Assembly: GCA_033439265.1 (NCBI GenBank)
Contig: JAVTVX010000012.1
Span: forward strand, 2,779,001 to 2,843,000
Source of the DNA: Dillenia suffruticosa
Taxonomy: Eukaryota; Streptophyta; Magnoliopsida; Dilleniales; Dilleniaceae
DNA: 64,000 nt
Direction of reading: 5' to 3'
Position numbers and translations under genes: made by a program. This document shows, piece after piece, positions 1-11,984 of this stretch. Within the stretch, counting starts at the first letter, position 1, and every line of letters starts with the position of its first letter. The notes beneath the pieces were generated by a model. It ran no database searches. It saw only the letters and a list, made by a program, of their open reading frames with translations, and was not told the origin of the DNA.

Positions 1-898
1 CATACGAGATGTGAGTAATTTAAACTCTGGTTTTGGTGGGTTCCTCTGTTTCAGGGCCACTTAATATAATGGTTATATTTGTTTGAATAGCCCATTAACT
101 AATTAATTTTTTATTAATATTACTCTTTTATAAATATTATTATGGATAATCATATTAAACTCAACTAATTTAATTTAATTTGAATTGAATTATTTTTTTT
201 ATAAACAAAATTTAAAACTAAAATCTTATCTCAATAGTGTTAATATTCAATTACTAAACAAATTAGATGTTAATTATATCTTGTGTTGAATTATAAGCCA
301 TAATAAAAACAAAAAGGAGATGGTGAGGATCAAAACTACTGTTTTATGTTCTGAGAATAGTCTGGTAGTCATAATTCTCATCTTTAATCTTAAAATTCAG
401 AATTTAAATTCTTATGTAATAAAAAAAAACTACTTTATATGGAGCAATCATATTGGCGCAATCAGTAACCAACATGGTATGTGCATTCTAAAATTTTATA
501 AACAATGGTTATATAATTAATTAATTAATTAATTAAGATGTTTTGAAAATTTTAATTATTTGTTGTGAAACATAGATTCTTTTATGGGTCAAAAGGTTTG
601 TTCGTGGGGAAGGGGATGGGTGTGTTGGTCAAACAAACCTCATCTCTCACTCACACTTTAAGATTTCATTTTGGGATCTTGATTCCAATCCTTTTCAGAA
701 AATTGTTTCTTTTTTACGTAGTTGGAAAGAACAGTAGTGGGTTGGGTTGATAGGGAAAGCAAATTTTGTAGTTGATATATTATTTCAGCAATTGCGGGCA
801 GTCTTGTCTCCCTCTCTCTTACCTGCTATCCTATCTTTTCCTTTCTTTCTAGTCTAATCTTCTGCCCCTACCCACAATTCGGTGCAGCTTTCAGGGCC

Positions 899-945
<47 letters not shown>

Positions 946-1576
946 TAAAAAAATCAACATATTTTTTTGATAAAAATATGAGACATGGAAATATAAATAT
1001 CCTGAAACCGGACAGTTCATCATCTTAATTTTCTGAAGATTGTTGTATTTGGCCGTGTCAAAAGTTATTTTGGCCCCCCCAAGAATTAATCTCCTCCAAA
1101 TTCCCCCCCGGGGTGAATAACAATTTCCGCCTTAATATCAATAAGATTGACCAATAATGCGACACAAAACTACAACATGGGAAAATATCCTTCTTTTGAT
1201 ATTCTAGCCCTAAATTCGCCAAATAATATACATATATATAATCAAACAAACCCGTTTAGTCATTTTCTAAGAGAATTATATAGCAGTTTTACCAAATGAT
1301 TTGTTCAAATGGGGGTGCCTGGGAACATGGATTAAATAGAAACGAGGTTTAAGATGTTTCACTCTTCCTTAAATCTACCTACAATAAGCAAGAACAAACC
1401 AAAGCCATATATGAAGTCATGAAAAATAAAATAAAATAAAATAAAATAAAATGAATTCTCTCTCTCTCCGAATCTCTTCTTGTTAAACATTTTTACCCTT
1501 TACATTTACACAACATCCATTTCTTTTTCATGTACCCTTCTGATTAGTGATTCAAAAAAAAAATATCAAGCAGCCA
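1..1576. other. AT-rich intergenic DNA, no gene seen
   Basis: No reading frame here has codon structure or a recognisable domain. The stretch is AT-rich and holds a (CT)n tract followed by a short (CA)n tract at about 903-945 and an (AAAAT)n run near 1425-1451. About 221-290 contains a degenerate dispersed repeat seen again near 7.8 and 12.35 kb (see findings). The last few hundred bases are probably the 3' flank and UTR of the minus-strand U-box gene. Confidence 0.6.
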
Positions 1577-2806
1577 TTAAAATGGCATAATATGAGTGGC
1601 CTTAGTATCATAAAACGACAAGCAAGACTTAGAATTAACCCTAAAAATCTTAAGCAAATCACTCGACATTTGCCGAACTTGACCCGAACAATTGCTCTGC
1701 ATCAGCAACAGTATTTTCGTCAACCCATTGCTCTTCGTCACAGCCTCTTGTGCCCTCTGATCACGGAACACGTGACATACCCTCCACAATATCACCACCG
1801 CGTGCTCCGTCGAAGCAGTCGAGACCTTCAGCAATTTCTGTACTACCGCCGGTATGCATCGCGGATCCTCGCATATTTCTCTCCGTCCTTCTGTACACGT
1901 CGACACCATTTCTAGAAGCTTCAGTGATTTTTCGATGATCGTCACCGTCGAATTTTGGTCGCCGAGCTTTTGGGTTAGTTTTTCTTCGACGCCGAGTTTT
2001 GTAATTTTTGATCGGGTTCTTTTTGGGAGCGTAACTGAGACTAGGCATGACAAAACGGCGTCGTTTAGGTTTGAATCGGAGTTTGAAGTCAGGGAGTTGA
2101 CGAGTTCGGATAAAACAGCGTCGTTTGAAGCGATTGTGAGCTTTGATTCGGTGTCGACGGCGATTAATTCCAAAACCCTAGCCGATCCAATTTTCGAATT
2201 TAATCCTCCTTGTTGGAATACGATTAGAATGGACGACAAGAAATCGCGATTCGACAAAAGTCTACTCATCTTCTCTTTATGTTCGAAATCAATCAAAATC
2301 AACTCCAAAACCCTAATTACCTGTTCCAAAACTCGAAGTTCTAGGTCCGCATTGCTCAGAACATTAACGGTCACACTCAGAAAACCGTCAATTCGCGTCA
2401 AAAACATGCGATTCTCCTCCGACTGGCTCGCGAAACAGATAATCTTCGAGAGCGAATCAAATCGATTCGAACAATCATCTCTCTCGATCTCTTTCACGAG
2501 TTCTTGCGCTTCTTCTTTGGATAGAGAAGGAGGTGAGTCGGAGGATGAAGTATCGGAGAGAGTTTTAACAGAATCGGACCAGATCTGAATTAGGCGTTTA
2601 AGAGTGTGATTAGGAACGAAGTCTTTGCTCTGCAACACTTGCATCGTCGCCGGACACGTGTTGTTGCCGTTGTCGAGCCACTTCTGAATACTTGATCGAT
2701 CGTACGTTACTCCGGTGCACAAACTCACCGGCGATTTCATCACATCGAGTGAGATAGGACACCTGAAAAAACTCGGAACAGTTATGTATAAATCTTCTCT
2801 CACCAT
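1577..2806 (-). CDS. PUB29: U-box/ARM E3 ubiquitin ligase, PUB27/28/29 group
   Basis: Intronless gene encoding 409 aa, typical of plant PUB-ARM ligases (about 400-450 aa). Residues about 8-80 form the U-box: ITVPSFFRCPISLDVMKSPV, then the GVTYDRSSIQKWL and CPATMQ signatures that contact E2 enzymes. The rest is helical and leucine-rich, consistent with the C-terminal armadillo repeats that bind substrates. The product should be a cytosolic E3 ligase. The start MVREDL lies just before the U-box, as in relatives, and a (CT)n leader follows directly upstream. The assignment to PUB29 rests on remembered similarity and on gene order (IDA-like gene and TONSOKU next door, as in Arabidopsis). PUB27 or PUB28 are alternatives. 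The family is certain and the exact orthologue is inferred. Large ORFs on the opposite strand are shadows of this gene. Confidence 0.93.
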   Translation of the reverse strand: MVREDLYITVPSFFRCPISLDVMKSPVSLCTGVTYDRSSIQKWLDNGNNTCPATMQVLQSKDFVPNHTLKRLIQIWSDSVKTLSDTSSSDSPPSLSKEEAQELVKEIERDDCSNRFDSLSKIICFASQSEENRMFLTRIDGFLSVTVNVLSNADLELRVLEQVIRVLELILIDFEHKEKMSRLLSNRDFLSSILIVFQQGGLNSKIGSARVLELIAVDTESKLTIASNDAVLSELVNSLTSNSDSNLNDAVLSCLVSVTLPKRTRSKITKLGVEEKLTQKLGDQNSTVTIIEKSLKLLEMVSTCTEGRREICEDPRCIPAVVQKLLKVSTASTEHAVVILWRVCHVFRDQRAQEAVTKSNGLTKILLLMQSNCSGQVRQMSSDLLKIFRVNSKSCLSFYDTKATHIMPF

Positions 2807-2807
2807 T

Positions 2808-2811
<4 letters not shown>

Positions 2812-2850
<39 letters not shown>

Positions 2851-2963
2851 ACCGAAATTGATGAGAGAGAAAGAGATATTTGAAAAGACAGAGGGAAGGT
2901 GAAGACGGAAGAGAAATACAGAGGGCATCGTTTTAATGGGGGGAGAGAGAGAGAGAGAGAGAG
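2812..2963 (-). promoter_or_regulatory. (CT)n-rich leader of the U-box gene
   Basis: Read on the minus strand, a (CT)n tract of about 36 bases (2812-2847) ends a few bases before the ATG, and a second lies at about 2942-2963. Pyrimidine-rich stretches of this kind are common in plant core promoters and 5' UTRs. Only the tracts are seen; a regulatory role is inferred. Confidence 0.45.
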
Positions 2964-5900
2964 TCAAAGGGTGTGACGTAAGACAGCTACTAAAAAGATT
3001 AAATATTCGCTTCTCTTTTACATTTTTAATTTTTTTTAATTAAAAATTGAGTCTACGGTCAAATAGGAATACTTTGATGGCAGTGATTCGGTGGATACTA
3101 CTGTAATCTGCGGACAGAAACTGTAGCAATATGTACCATTGATCTGTCAGAGGTAAACATCTCGAGGGATATAGACGGTGGAGATTGAGGATGGAAATAC
3201 TAGGATGAGGTAAGGAACAGTGGAAGGAAGGACATAAATACATAAAATAGGACCAGAACGTGGGGTTGGGTGATGGGTCCCACATGTGTGGCAGTTTTTC
3301 AAAATGGTAAGTGAAAAAGGAGTTGGGTTGGGAGGGAAGGGTTCGTTGGGGGTCCATTAGGGTTCGTTTGGTGGGTCCATAATGTCAAAAATCATATAAT
3401 ATACATGACCTGTACGTGGTACACATATATATTGTATATATTTCTATGGTGCCTCTTACGTTACCAAAAGGAGCTTTGGATGAGTGGTGCTGGAAAAATA
3501 CAATTTTTTCAAGTGACATAGTTACTTAGTAGACAAAAATCATAATTCAATGGGTTAATATAGAATTTCAAATTAAGATTCAAATATAAAATTTGGGATT
3601 TTTCTTTTTTCCTATTCGGCTCTCTCTCTCTCTCTCTCTCTCTCTACCCAACCACATTCAAAGTCTTTTGCGGCTACGTTGGGTTTCGTTTGTTTTGATA
3701 AAGACTTGAGTATGCCTTTGTTTGGGGGTTAAGGGAGATTGAAAATGTTTGATGCGTATGTTTTGCATGCCAAACCAGATTTCAAAGACAGCGACGTCAA
3801 AGTAAACATATTTGACCCAACCCAATACTTTCTATTCCACTCCTTTTCAAATGTTCACATTGGTGCAGCCATTTTTTTTTAATTAAAAAAAAAGAGATTT
3901 TACAAAGTCAAAGAGTTTAATTTTCGAAATCAAATTCAGCTTCAACCTCCGATGATCTTAAAGAGCACGTAAAATGATCACGTACTAGATTATGGTAGAT
4001 GGGGGAAGAAAAAAATTTGATTATAGGGGCAGGGAATGCTTTGTATTATCTAATTTTGTATAAGCAATACTTTTTCTTTTTGTTAAGAGAAACAAGAGAA
4101 CAAGATTTTTTATTTATATAATAAATATGAAAAAAAATGAAATTAAATATGTGATACAAAACATTATTTTAGCATATATTATCTAAGACAAAAAATAAAA
4201 GGAAAACTATAATTTTTAAAAAAAAAATTATAAAAACACTCTACTAAAATTATTATTATTACAAATATTTATAGTTTTGAAGTTTAAAATTTACGGGAAA
4301 GAAAAGGACCATTATGAAGCATAAGTACTTTTTAGGGTCAGTTCGCAAAGTTTGCTTATACAAAATTTATTAAAATAACAATAATTTTAATATCTTTTAT
4401 TAAGAAATTAATTTAAAATTGTTAAATTAAAATATTATAATTCTAATTAAAAATATTATAAATAGAATAAAGAGAAATTAATTGAATTAAGAATAAGTTA
4501 AAATGACACCAAAGATGTTTTCTTAAATACACAAATATTTTGGTATAATTATGACCAAACCATAACAATATTAATGATTAGAAAAGCATAGAAAGCACGA
4601 GTGGCGTGATGAAAATTCAAGTGCATCGTGGTGAATAAATACTCCAATAATTCCAATAGGATTTTGTACAATTATGGAGATCCTCTCACTCAAGTTGGCA
4701 CACTTTGATATATCCAATTCATGAAGGTATGTAACCATGTTGGTAGGATCAAAATCAATAGAAATACAGGAGGAAATTAACGTATTTAATTGGATGTGAG
4801 GTTAAGTATAATCGGGATTCGACTTTCGTTGAAAGTATCAGATTTTCATGTGTATGAAATATTTCTTTTTAGGAGACCCACTCTCGAAAAAGAGTCATTA
4901 TAATTATTAGTCAGGATTAATCGGAATGAAATCTCAAATACTAGACGGTGTTCAAAATATAAAAACAAAAAAAAGAAGAAATACCGGAGAGACAGAGAGA
5001 GCTTTACGTTTACGTCGGTGGGTTTTTTTTTTTTTTTTCTTTTTTTGTTCCGAAAGGGTTCGTTCAACATCATCATTTTTCATGAAATTATTGCTCTTTT
5101 GTTATTTGTATCTTCCAAGACACTTTTACAAAAATAAAAATTAAATTAAAAGTGAGAGTTGCGGTGGAAAATCATGTGTGTTTCCACTCTTCCTTCTTTC
5201 ATCATTCAACTGCCCAACATGCATGTCTCTCTCTCTCTCTCTCTCATGGAACTTCTTTTTAGGTGTCCACGAAAGAATCAATCAACCCATACATTTCCAT
5301 GTTGTCATTGTTGTCATCTGCGCTGGTGATGCATATTGATTTCATACGTATATGCATAATATTTATAAATTTGTATGAGGGCTTTCAATACATGTTACTC
5401 ATGAGTCATGAACGTGAATCATTATCGTTCAAATAATCAAAACATAATTTTTGTATATGGAATAACACAAGCGTGTGTAAGATCAAATTCCTTTTCAAAA
5501 AATATTAAAAAAAAAAAAAAGAATGATGGATCGATGCTTACTAAATTGCATTCTCGTACATGCGTATCTTCGATGCAGATTCCTATTTTTGCAGACATGA
5601 ATCCTTCTTACACGCTTGCAGAATTATTAAATGGGGCCACCAGGGGACGGCCATGGGAGAGGGTGGGGAAGTTGAGGATTGGGTTGTTTGTAAGATCTTT
5701 TATCTTTTTCCGTCAGGATTAAGAAATGTCATTTCTTTTACTTTATTCCGGCATTTTTCATATGTCCAAATATTAAACCATTAAATAGGTAATATAATTT
5801 TTGATTTTTTTTTTTCTGTTTTTAGCTTTGCAAAAATTGTTAGTCTAATGATTACAATACACAAGTCGGGGAAACAAGTCGATGTGACAAAAAGCATTTT

Positions 5901-8900
5901 TCATCCCTTTTTTCTATTTGAAATCATACTTTTAAATTTCTTGATATTTTAAAATATGCATCTCTGCCACAAGTGCCCCTTTGGATATTCATACTTTCTG
6001 GTCGAAACTAATTAGTCCAATTTGATGAATAATGTGTTTCTTATAATTTAGAAAATAAGGCAATAATATAATTTCATTCGCATTAGAACAATGGGAAGGA
6101 AAATGGCCACATTGGGCTTTACTTGGGTTTCCATAGATCAGTTGGGCCAAGATGGAACAGTCTTGGGCCTCCTACAGGGGACTGCACAACGGTGGTCGAG
6201 TAGCAATCATCGAGAGTCTGAAAAGCGGCTTGACCACGACTTTTCAAATACCGATCGGAAAAAAGAGAGAGAGAGAGAGAGAGAGAGCGCGCCCAATCGT
6301 GTGCAGCCTACCAAAAGAATTGGTGAGAAAAGGCCAACCAAAGGGGCAATTTGCATGTGCCAAATCAGTGTCGTGGGCCCAAATCGAAGCTTCTGGTCCC
6401 ACAAAGCAAACGTTCAAACTCTCTTTTTCTCTCTTTATAAAAATAAAATAACATAAAAGGGAAAATAAGAGGTACGAAAAACTTTATTCATCGTAAAATA
6501 TTTAATTTAAATTATAATTAATATTTTAAATAACTCTACCATCATAACCCTTAAAAAAACAAAAAGCCTAGATATATTCTAAGATATATTTTTATAAAAA
6601 TTTTCCCCTTACGGACTTTCTAACTTGGACACTGTACCGAATTTAATAAAACCATCTGCAAGGGCAGAGTTCGGATATTTTTTTTGGGGGGGGGGGGGGT
6701 GGGGGGTGGTTTGGGAGACAGACGCAAAGAACAGTCAAACCCCAGACAAATTTGTAAGGCTGTAAAGTCATTTTTAATATCTTTGAAAGTGTCTTGGCCT
6801 ACTCAACCCCTGCTCGTACCACATTACCCATCTGAATACATGATGGTCATCTGAATACATTACCCAAATTCTATCTCTATTAGCATTTTACCTGTGTAGT
6901 ACGCGTGTGGTTGAAATTGAGGAGTGAGGAAAGAACATAGTGAGAAGTGGGTAAAGATTAGATCCAATGGCTTGTTGAAGATTTTGCCATTTTTGTACTT
7001 TAATATTATTGTGATTTTTTCAAATTTATACCAGGTTAAGAAAAACAAAAGAGTAGGGCAACCTACCATTGGACACCTAATGGGTTCAATCCTAGTGTAA
7101 TGTGTGTGTGTGTGTCACATTTCAAATCTTAGTGCCAACTCAAGGATCTCTCCAAAGTGAAGGGTCTCTATCTTCGAAGTTCAAAGGTTACTTAAAACGT
7201 GGGTGTGACTCAATTATTGAATAATGTCTTTTGCCCTTGGATTTGTAGTATCAGAATATAGGTCTTGATAGGGATTATGCAAAATTCCTACTTTTTTCCC
7301 CTTCTATGGCCTTTGCACAAACAATTTTAAAGGTACCATGTTAGTAATCTAAACCTTTAAATACTATAGTAAGAGGGTTTTTTATTTTGTTATACAATAA
7401 TTCAAATTTTGGATTTCAGAATTTGAGGAGAGAAATTATAATCACATCAAAGAAAAAAACACTTCTTTTGACTTCATTTTATGAAAGTGCTTTTACTTGT
7501 CTTCCCGAGTATTAAGAAACTAAATATATGAAAAAATAGCTAAAAATTAAAATACATTATATGAAGTGAAGGGTACTCGTGCACTAAGGCACTTAGTTCT
7601 AAAATTGTTCTCATAAATAGATATTGTATTTCTTTTTAATGTCAGAATTTTTTTTTTATATAAACTATTGATATCTTGTAATCATATTAAATCTAATCAA
7701 ATCTGAATCGACTCAAATTAAACTCTTAAAAAATAAAACTCTCAATATACATATTTTTCCATACATAAAATTTAAAGTCAAAATATTATTTGAGAGCTAT
7801 TAGTATTCAGTTACTGAATCAATTAGATATTAATATTTTGAATTAGAATTTTAAAATCTTTTTTATATATTAAGCAAATCAAGTGGAGAGATGCACAAAA
7901 AAAAAAAAAAGTTCGCTAAGTATTATCAAGAGGATTTTTTTATTAGGTATAAAATATTTAATTTAAATTATAATTATTATTTAAGAAAAAACCTGCTATC
8001 ACGACCCACCCTGCTATTAACAGCAGTGCTACGACAAACCACAGGTCTATTTGAAATCTGGGCTTCATATAATGTATTGCATTTCGAGGTATATAATGGG
8101 ACCATTTTATTTTCGGGACCATATTACATAAGATTTTATACTCCATTCTTCACGCAATAATATAAATGGATGGAGATAACGAAACCCTATCAAATCAAAA
8201 TCATGGGGGAACTTCATTTTCCCTGTAGTTCCCACCTTCCCTTGTAACGCATCCTGCTGTCAAGTTTTTCTTTCCCCGTTCTTCTCGTGAGAACTCCAGG
8301 AAAACAGACAACTCAGTGTGTTTGGTCTTACGGGCTTTTCGTTTGTGGTGCCCTGATTCGGTGGTCGGATTTTTATTTTGGACTTAATCTTCTTTTTATT
8401 GGCCTTCTAATTACAGTTAAACCGGCCCAATAATTTTTCTTTTTTTATCTATATGTAGAGATTAGTGGATAGATACATAGGATTCTCGAAATTAAAATTT
8501 TTAAAGGGAATTGACGATATCGGTTGAATTATAATTATTGATAGATTTAGTTGGTTATATCGTAGTAAAAGTAATTATCGTGCTTTTTATCACTAAATAA
8601 ATTATAGTCGCAAGTGTTCAAAGTTGCTCAATAAAAATTTTCCAGTTTTGCCCATATGAAATTAATTTAATTACAACAATTAATAACGTAATTGTGCTTC
8701 TTGCAAAACAAGTTTAATTGATGTACTTAGAATCGGGGTAAAAGAATTAATCAAAAATGGGAAAAAAAATGAAAAACATCAATCAATTCAAGAGTGAAAG
8801 CTGTGGATTTTTGCTTTGAGATTTGGTAAAAGAAGTACCATTGCTAAGGTAAGAGAAAGATTTAAGGAAAATTGACAACACATACAAATATTGACGTCAT

Positions 8901-10065
8901 ATCATATGTATCATCTCCTCAATAAAAGCGATCTGTTTGGGTCTGGTCAGCCAATCAATCTGCACGAACACACAGTGAATAAACAAATGCCCACTGCCTT
9001 TTTATTTTTTTTTCTCTCTCTTGTCTTTTTTTTTATACATCTAATCAGTACGTACCCCCCAGCTGACAACTATCTCCCATACCTTACCGCTACTCCTGCT
9101 CTTTTTTCTACTCCTGCTCTTGTATCTACCATACTATTCCTCTCTCTCTCTCTCTCTCTCACATTTATATATCTCATCACATTCATGTATGGAAGCACGC
9201 ATACATGTGTCATTTGGAGAGGAAAAAGAGAAAAAAGCATCAAATCAATCATCCTTTGCTTTCATACATGACACTAATTGTTTAAGTAGAACGCAGGGCG
9301 AGGTTTAAAATTTATGTAAAATATAACGTACGGGAAGCAAGAAGAAAGAAGGTTAAAATTTTTTAGAAATAAATAATATTTTAAAAAATTAATATGATAA
9401 TTTGGCAAAGCTAGAAAATTTATTATACTATATGTACCAAGTAATTATTTTATATAAAAAAGAGTTATCCAGATAAGGAAGAAACAAAGGGGGAAGGGGA
9501 CACTTTCTCCTGGTAAGGGGGGTTGGGGGGGGGGGGGGGTCTAAAACAACAGTTCCTAATTCCTTAGTCGGCCATTAATGCCAAGTGGGTCCAAACACTC
9601 ACCTAACCTATAACATGACATTAACCTTTCCAACTCTCTCTCCTTCTGTCCATTTCCCCTTTTCTAAGCCATTTGACAAATCTCTCTCTTTTTTCCTTCC
9701 ACCCTCGACTTTACGTCTCTCTCTCTCTCTCTCTCACACAAAAATAAAGTCCCCCTTTTGAAATGACCCATTCAACATCTAAAGCATTTCACCTTTCTTA
9801 TTCTCACCAGTTGTAGAACCCCCAACACAGCCCAACGAAACTTTATTTTTCATTTTTTGAATTCCTTTTAGCAGTCTATCACACCTCTTGTTTGTCTGCA
9901 CCACAACATTACAAACACATACTTACGCTCACACGCTCATACACATATCTCTTCCCCCAACTACTCAATCTAATGCACACGATTCCCCTTTCATTTGCCC
10001 ATGTTTCTTGCTCTCCTCAACTTTTTCTCCCTTAATCAGAAAAACTTACATCCACCCTCCACAAC

Positions 10066-10103
<38 letters not shown>

Positions 10104-10109
10104 AGCAAA
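2964..10109. other. 7-kb intergenic region, AT-rich, no supported gene
   Basis: The short ORFs here have no recognisable domain and low-complexity translations. Contents include (CT)n tracts at about 3620-3646, 5226-5246, 9140-9162 and 9718-9736, a (GT)n run at 7102-7114, long A/T homopolymers, G-runs at 6686-6699 and 9525-9539, and a degenerate dispersed repeat at about 7740-7840. At about 6090-6380 several TGGGCC/TGGGCT motifs cluster, which could mark a promoter or an old transcribed piece, but no coding exon follows. The last 200 bases before 10110 are the probable promoter and leader of the IDA-like gene. Confidence 0.6.
10068..10102 (+). repeat. (CT)n microsatellite in the leader of the IDA-like gene
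   Basis: A run of about 17 CT units ends 7 bases before the start codon at 10110. It is translated as Leu-Ser repeats in the longer, rejected ORF. Likely 5' UTR. Confidence 0.7.
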
Positions 10110-10340
10110 ATGGGAATTTGTAAAAGACCTCAAATGCTACTAATTTGGGTGTTGGCCTTCACCTTCATGGTTGGCTTGTCTCATGCCTCAAGAAGCAGTA
10201 CTCACGTTTTTCAAGTGAAGCCAAAACCTCAAAATCCAGGCCTCTTTCTTGGGTTCTTACCAAAGGCAGTGCCAATCCCGTATTCTGGTCCTTCAAGAAA
10301 ACACAACAGCATTGGCTTACAAAGTTGGAGATCACCATGA
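10110..10340 (+). CDS. IDL4: IDA-like secreted peptide precursor (abscission/HAESA ligand family)
   Basis: Intronless 76-aa precursor. Residues 1-26 are a signal peptide (basic start, then LLIWVLAFTFMVGLSHA). A variable middle follows, and the C-terminus carries the EPIP motif at about 46-70: FLPKAVPIPYSGPSRKHNSI. The core PIP-SGPSRKHN is the mature ligand of the IDA family, which binds HAESA/HSL receptor kinases with SERK co-receptors in the apoplast to trigger cell separation. The ATG at 10110 was chosen because it opens the signal peptide directly after the (CT)n leader; an in-frame upstream start at 9888 would put a leucine/serine repeat before it. The IDL4 name comes from position beside the U-box gene and TONSOKU. 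The short C-terminal extension after the motif is shared by other IDLs. Family very likely, paralogue inferred. Confidence 0.9.
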   Translation: MGICKRPQMLLIWVLAFTFMVGLSHASRSSTHVFQVKPKPQNPGLFLGFLPKAVPIPYSGPSRKHNSIGLQSWRSP

Positions 10341-11945
10341 GAAGGACAACAACTCTTTCTCTCTCTCCCTCTCCGCCCTTCTATATTTTAAAGAACTAAA
10401 ACAAGGTGATTTTTACTTTTTTTTTCTTTTTTAACTAGGAAATAGAGACCTCTCGAGTTTTGTAAATGGGGATGTTCATTCTTCAAAGATTTAATTTCTT
10501 CTTTTTCTCTTTTTTTGGAGCTTTTGATGACATGGGGTTTGCTATTTTCATGACATGTTGTAATATGTCGAGTTCTCTCTGAACACTCGTTCGTTTGATC
10601 TCTATAGTTTTTTTTTTTTTTTTTTTGGGATATGCTTCAAATGTAACTCAACATTTCAAGCTTCTGTAGAACTTTTAATTTTTAATGTGAGACATGCAAA
10701 TTCTTATCTTACCGACAATTTTCTTTCCTTTTTTTTTTCTGGGTTCTAGGATTCCCGATAAATAATAATAATAATAAAGTAAACTTTGATGGTACGCCGG
10801 AAATAATTACTAGATGAATTATTTTGATCCGAAGGTGGGAATGTCATGATTTACTATCATTTTTAATGTTGGGCGATCACTATATTTATATTTTAATTAT
10901 TTTTTTTCTAGTTTACTTTATTTGTTTATACTCATAAACGCATGTGTATGTGGGAATGGTGGGATTGAAACTTTCCAAGTTCACTGCAATCTCTTACCTT
11001 TGATTTAGGGCAAGTAAAAAAGATTTCTGAGTATATGTCATGTCATGTGGTTGCAGTTTTGATATGATGTATTTGCCCATCAAAGTAAAATCATAGGGAA
11101 AATTAAATAATAATTAAACAAAATCCCCATCTTAATTATTCTGCAAAATAATAATATGCTTGATTTTATGCCAAAAAAAAAAAGAATAATCCTTAAAAAA
11201 AATATGTAAAGCTTGGCTAATTGTTGTGATTATGTTAATCAAATGCAACTTAAATTGCCCCATTCGTGCAAATTTGAATAATTAACACTAATAATTAAAA
11301 GGCTTAATCTCTTCCTAAAACCTTTTCTCTGCACAAATTAGGGCAAAATCTAACCTTCACCTTTTCAACCCCCATATGAAAAAAGCAGTATATATATACA
11401 AAGTCAGAATTTATCTAAAAGGCTGACATGTGAATTGAAATTTTGACATATATCAGAACCTTCCTTTTGAAATTTGTGGCTGGTTGCATTGAATTTTCTT
11501 GTCTATAATGCATAGGGACAGTTTCCATTTTTTATTTTTTATTTTATTGCCGGCTTTTGCCCAAAAACAGTAAAAATAAATAAATATTCATATTCCTTTG
11601 TTAAATTTATATGGTCAAAGTCACATATTTATTTCTGCTGGGGTAGCATGTTACCCCCTTTCATATCATACCCTCTTAATTTCAAACCCATATTAAGTTC
11701 CTCAAGCCAAAGTCCCTCTTTATATAAAAAAATAAAAGTACAAAATAAAAATATTTTTTTTTTTTTGGTTTACAAATAAAAATATTATGTGTATATCAAA
11801 TATCTTTGACCAATGACTAGGAAGATCCTTCTCCCTGTTTTGAGTAAAAAGTTGGATTAAAAGAATTCAAATGTTTCCCAATTAGCAAAAGAAATTACAA
11901 GTAAAATGATGTCCATTGCACTAGAAAATAAAAAATGTGGGATTT

Positions 11946-11984
<39 letters not shown>

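Noticed and set aside
1854-2588. 244-aa ORF on the plus strand
   Set aside because: It is fully antisense to the U-box gene, whose frame has clear family signatures; the translation is a shadow.
6091-6456. Possible gene starting MGRKMATLGF
   Set aside because: The translation runs into a GA microsatellite, has no domain, and the overlapping frames are equally open.
9888-10109. 74-codon in-frame N-terminal extension of the IDA-like ORF
   Set aside because: It translates promoter and (CT)n leader as Leu-Ser repeats and would bury the signal peptide; the ATG at 10110 is preferred.
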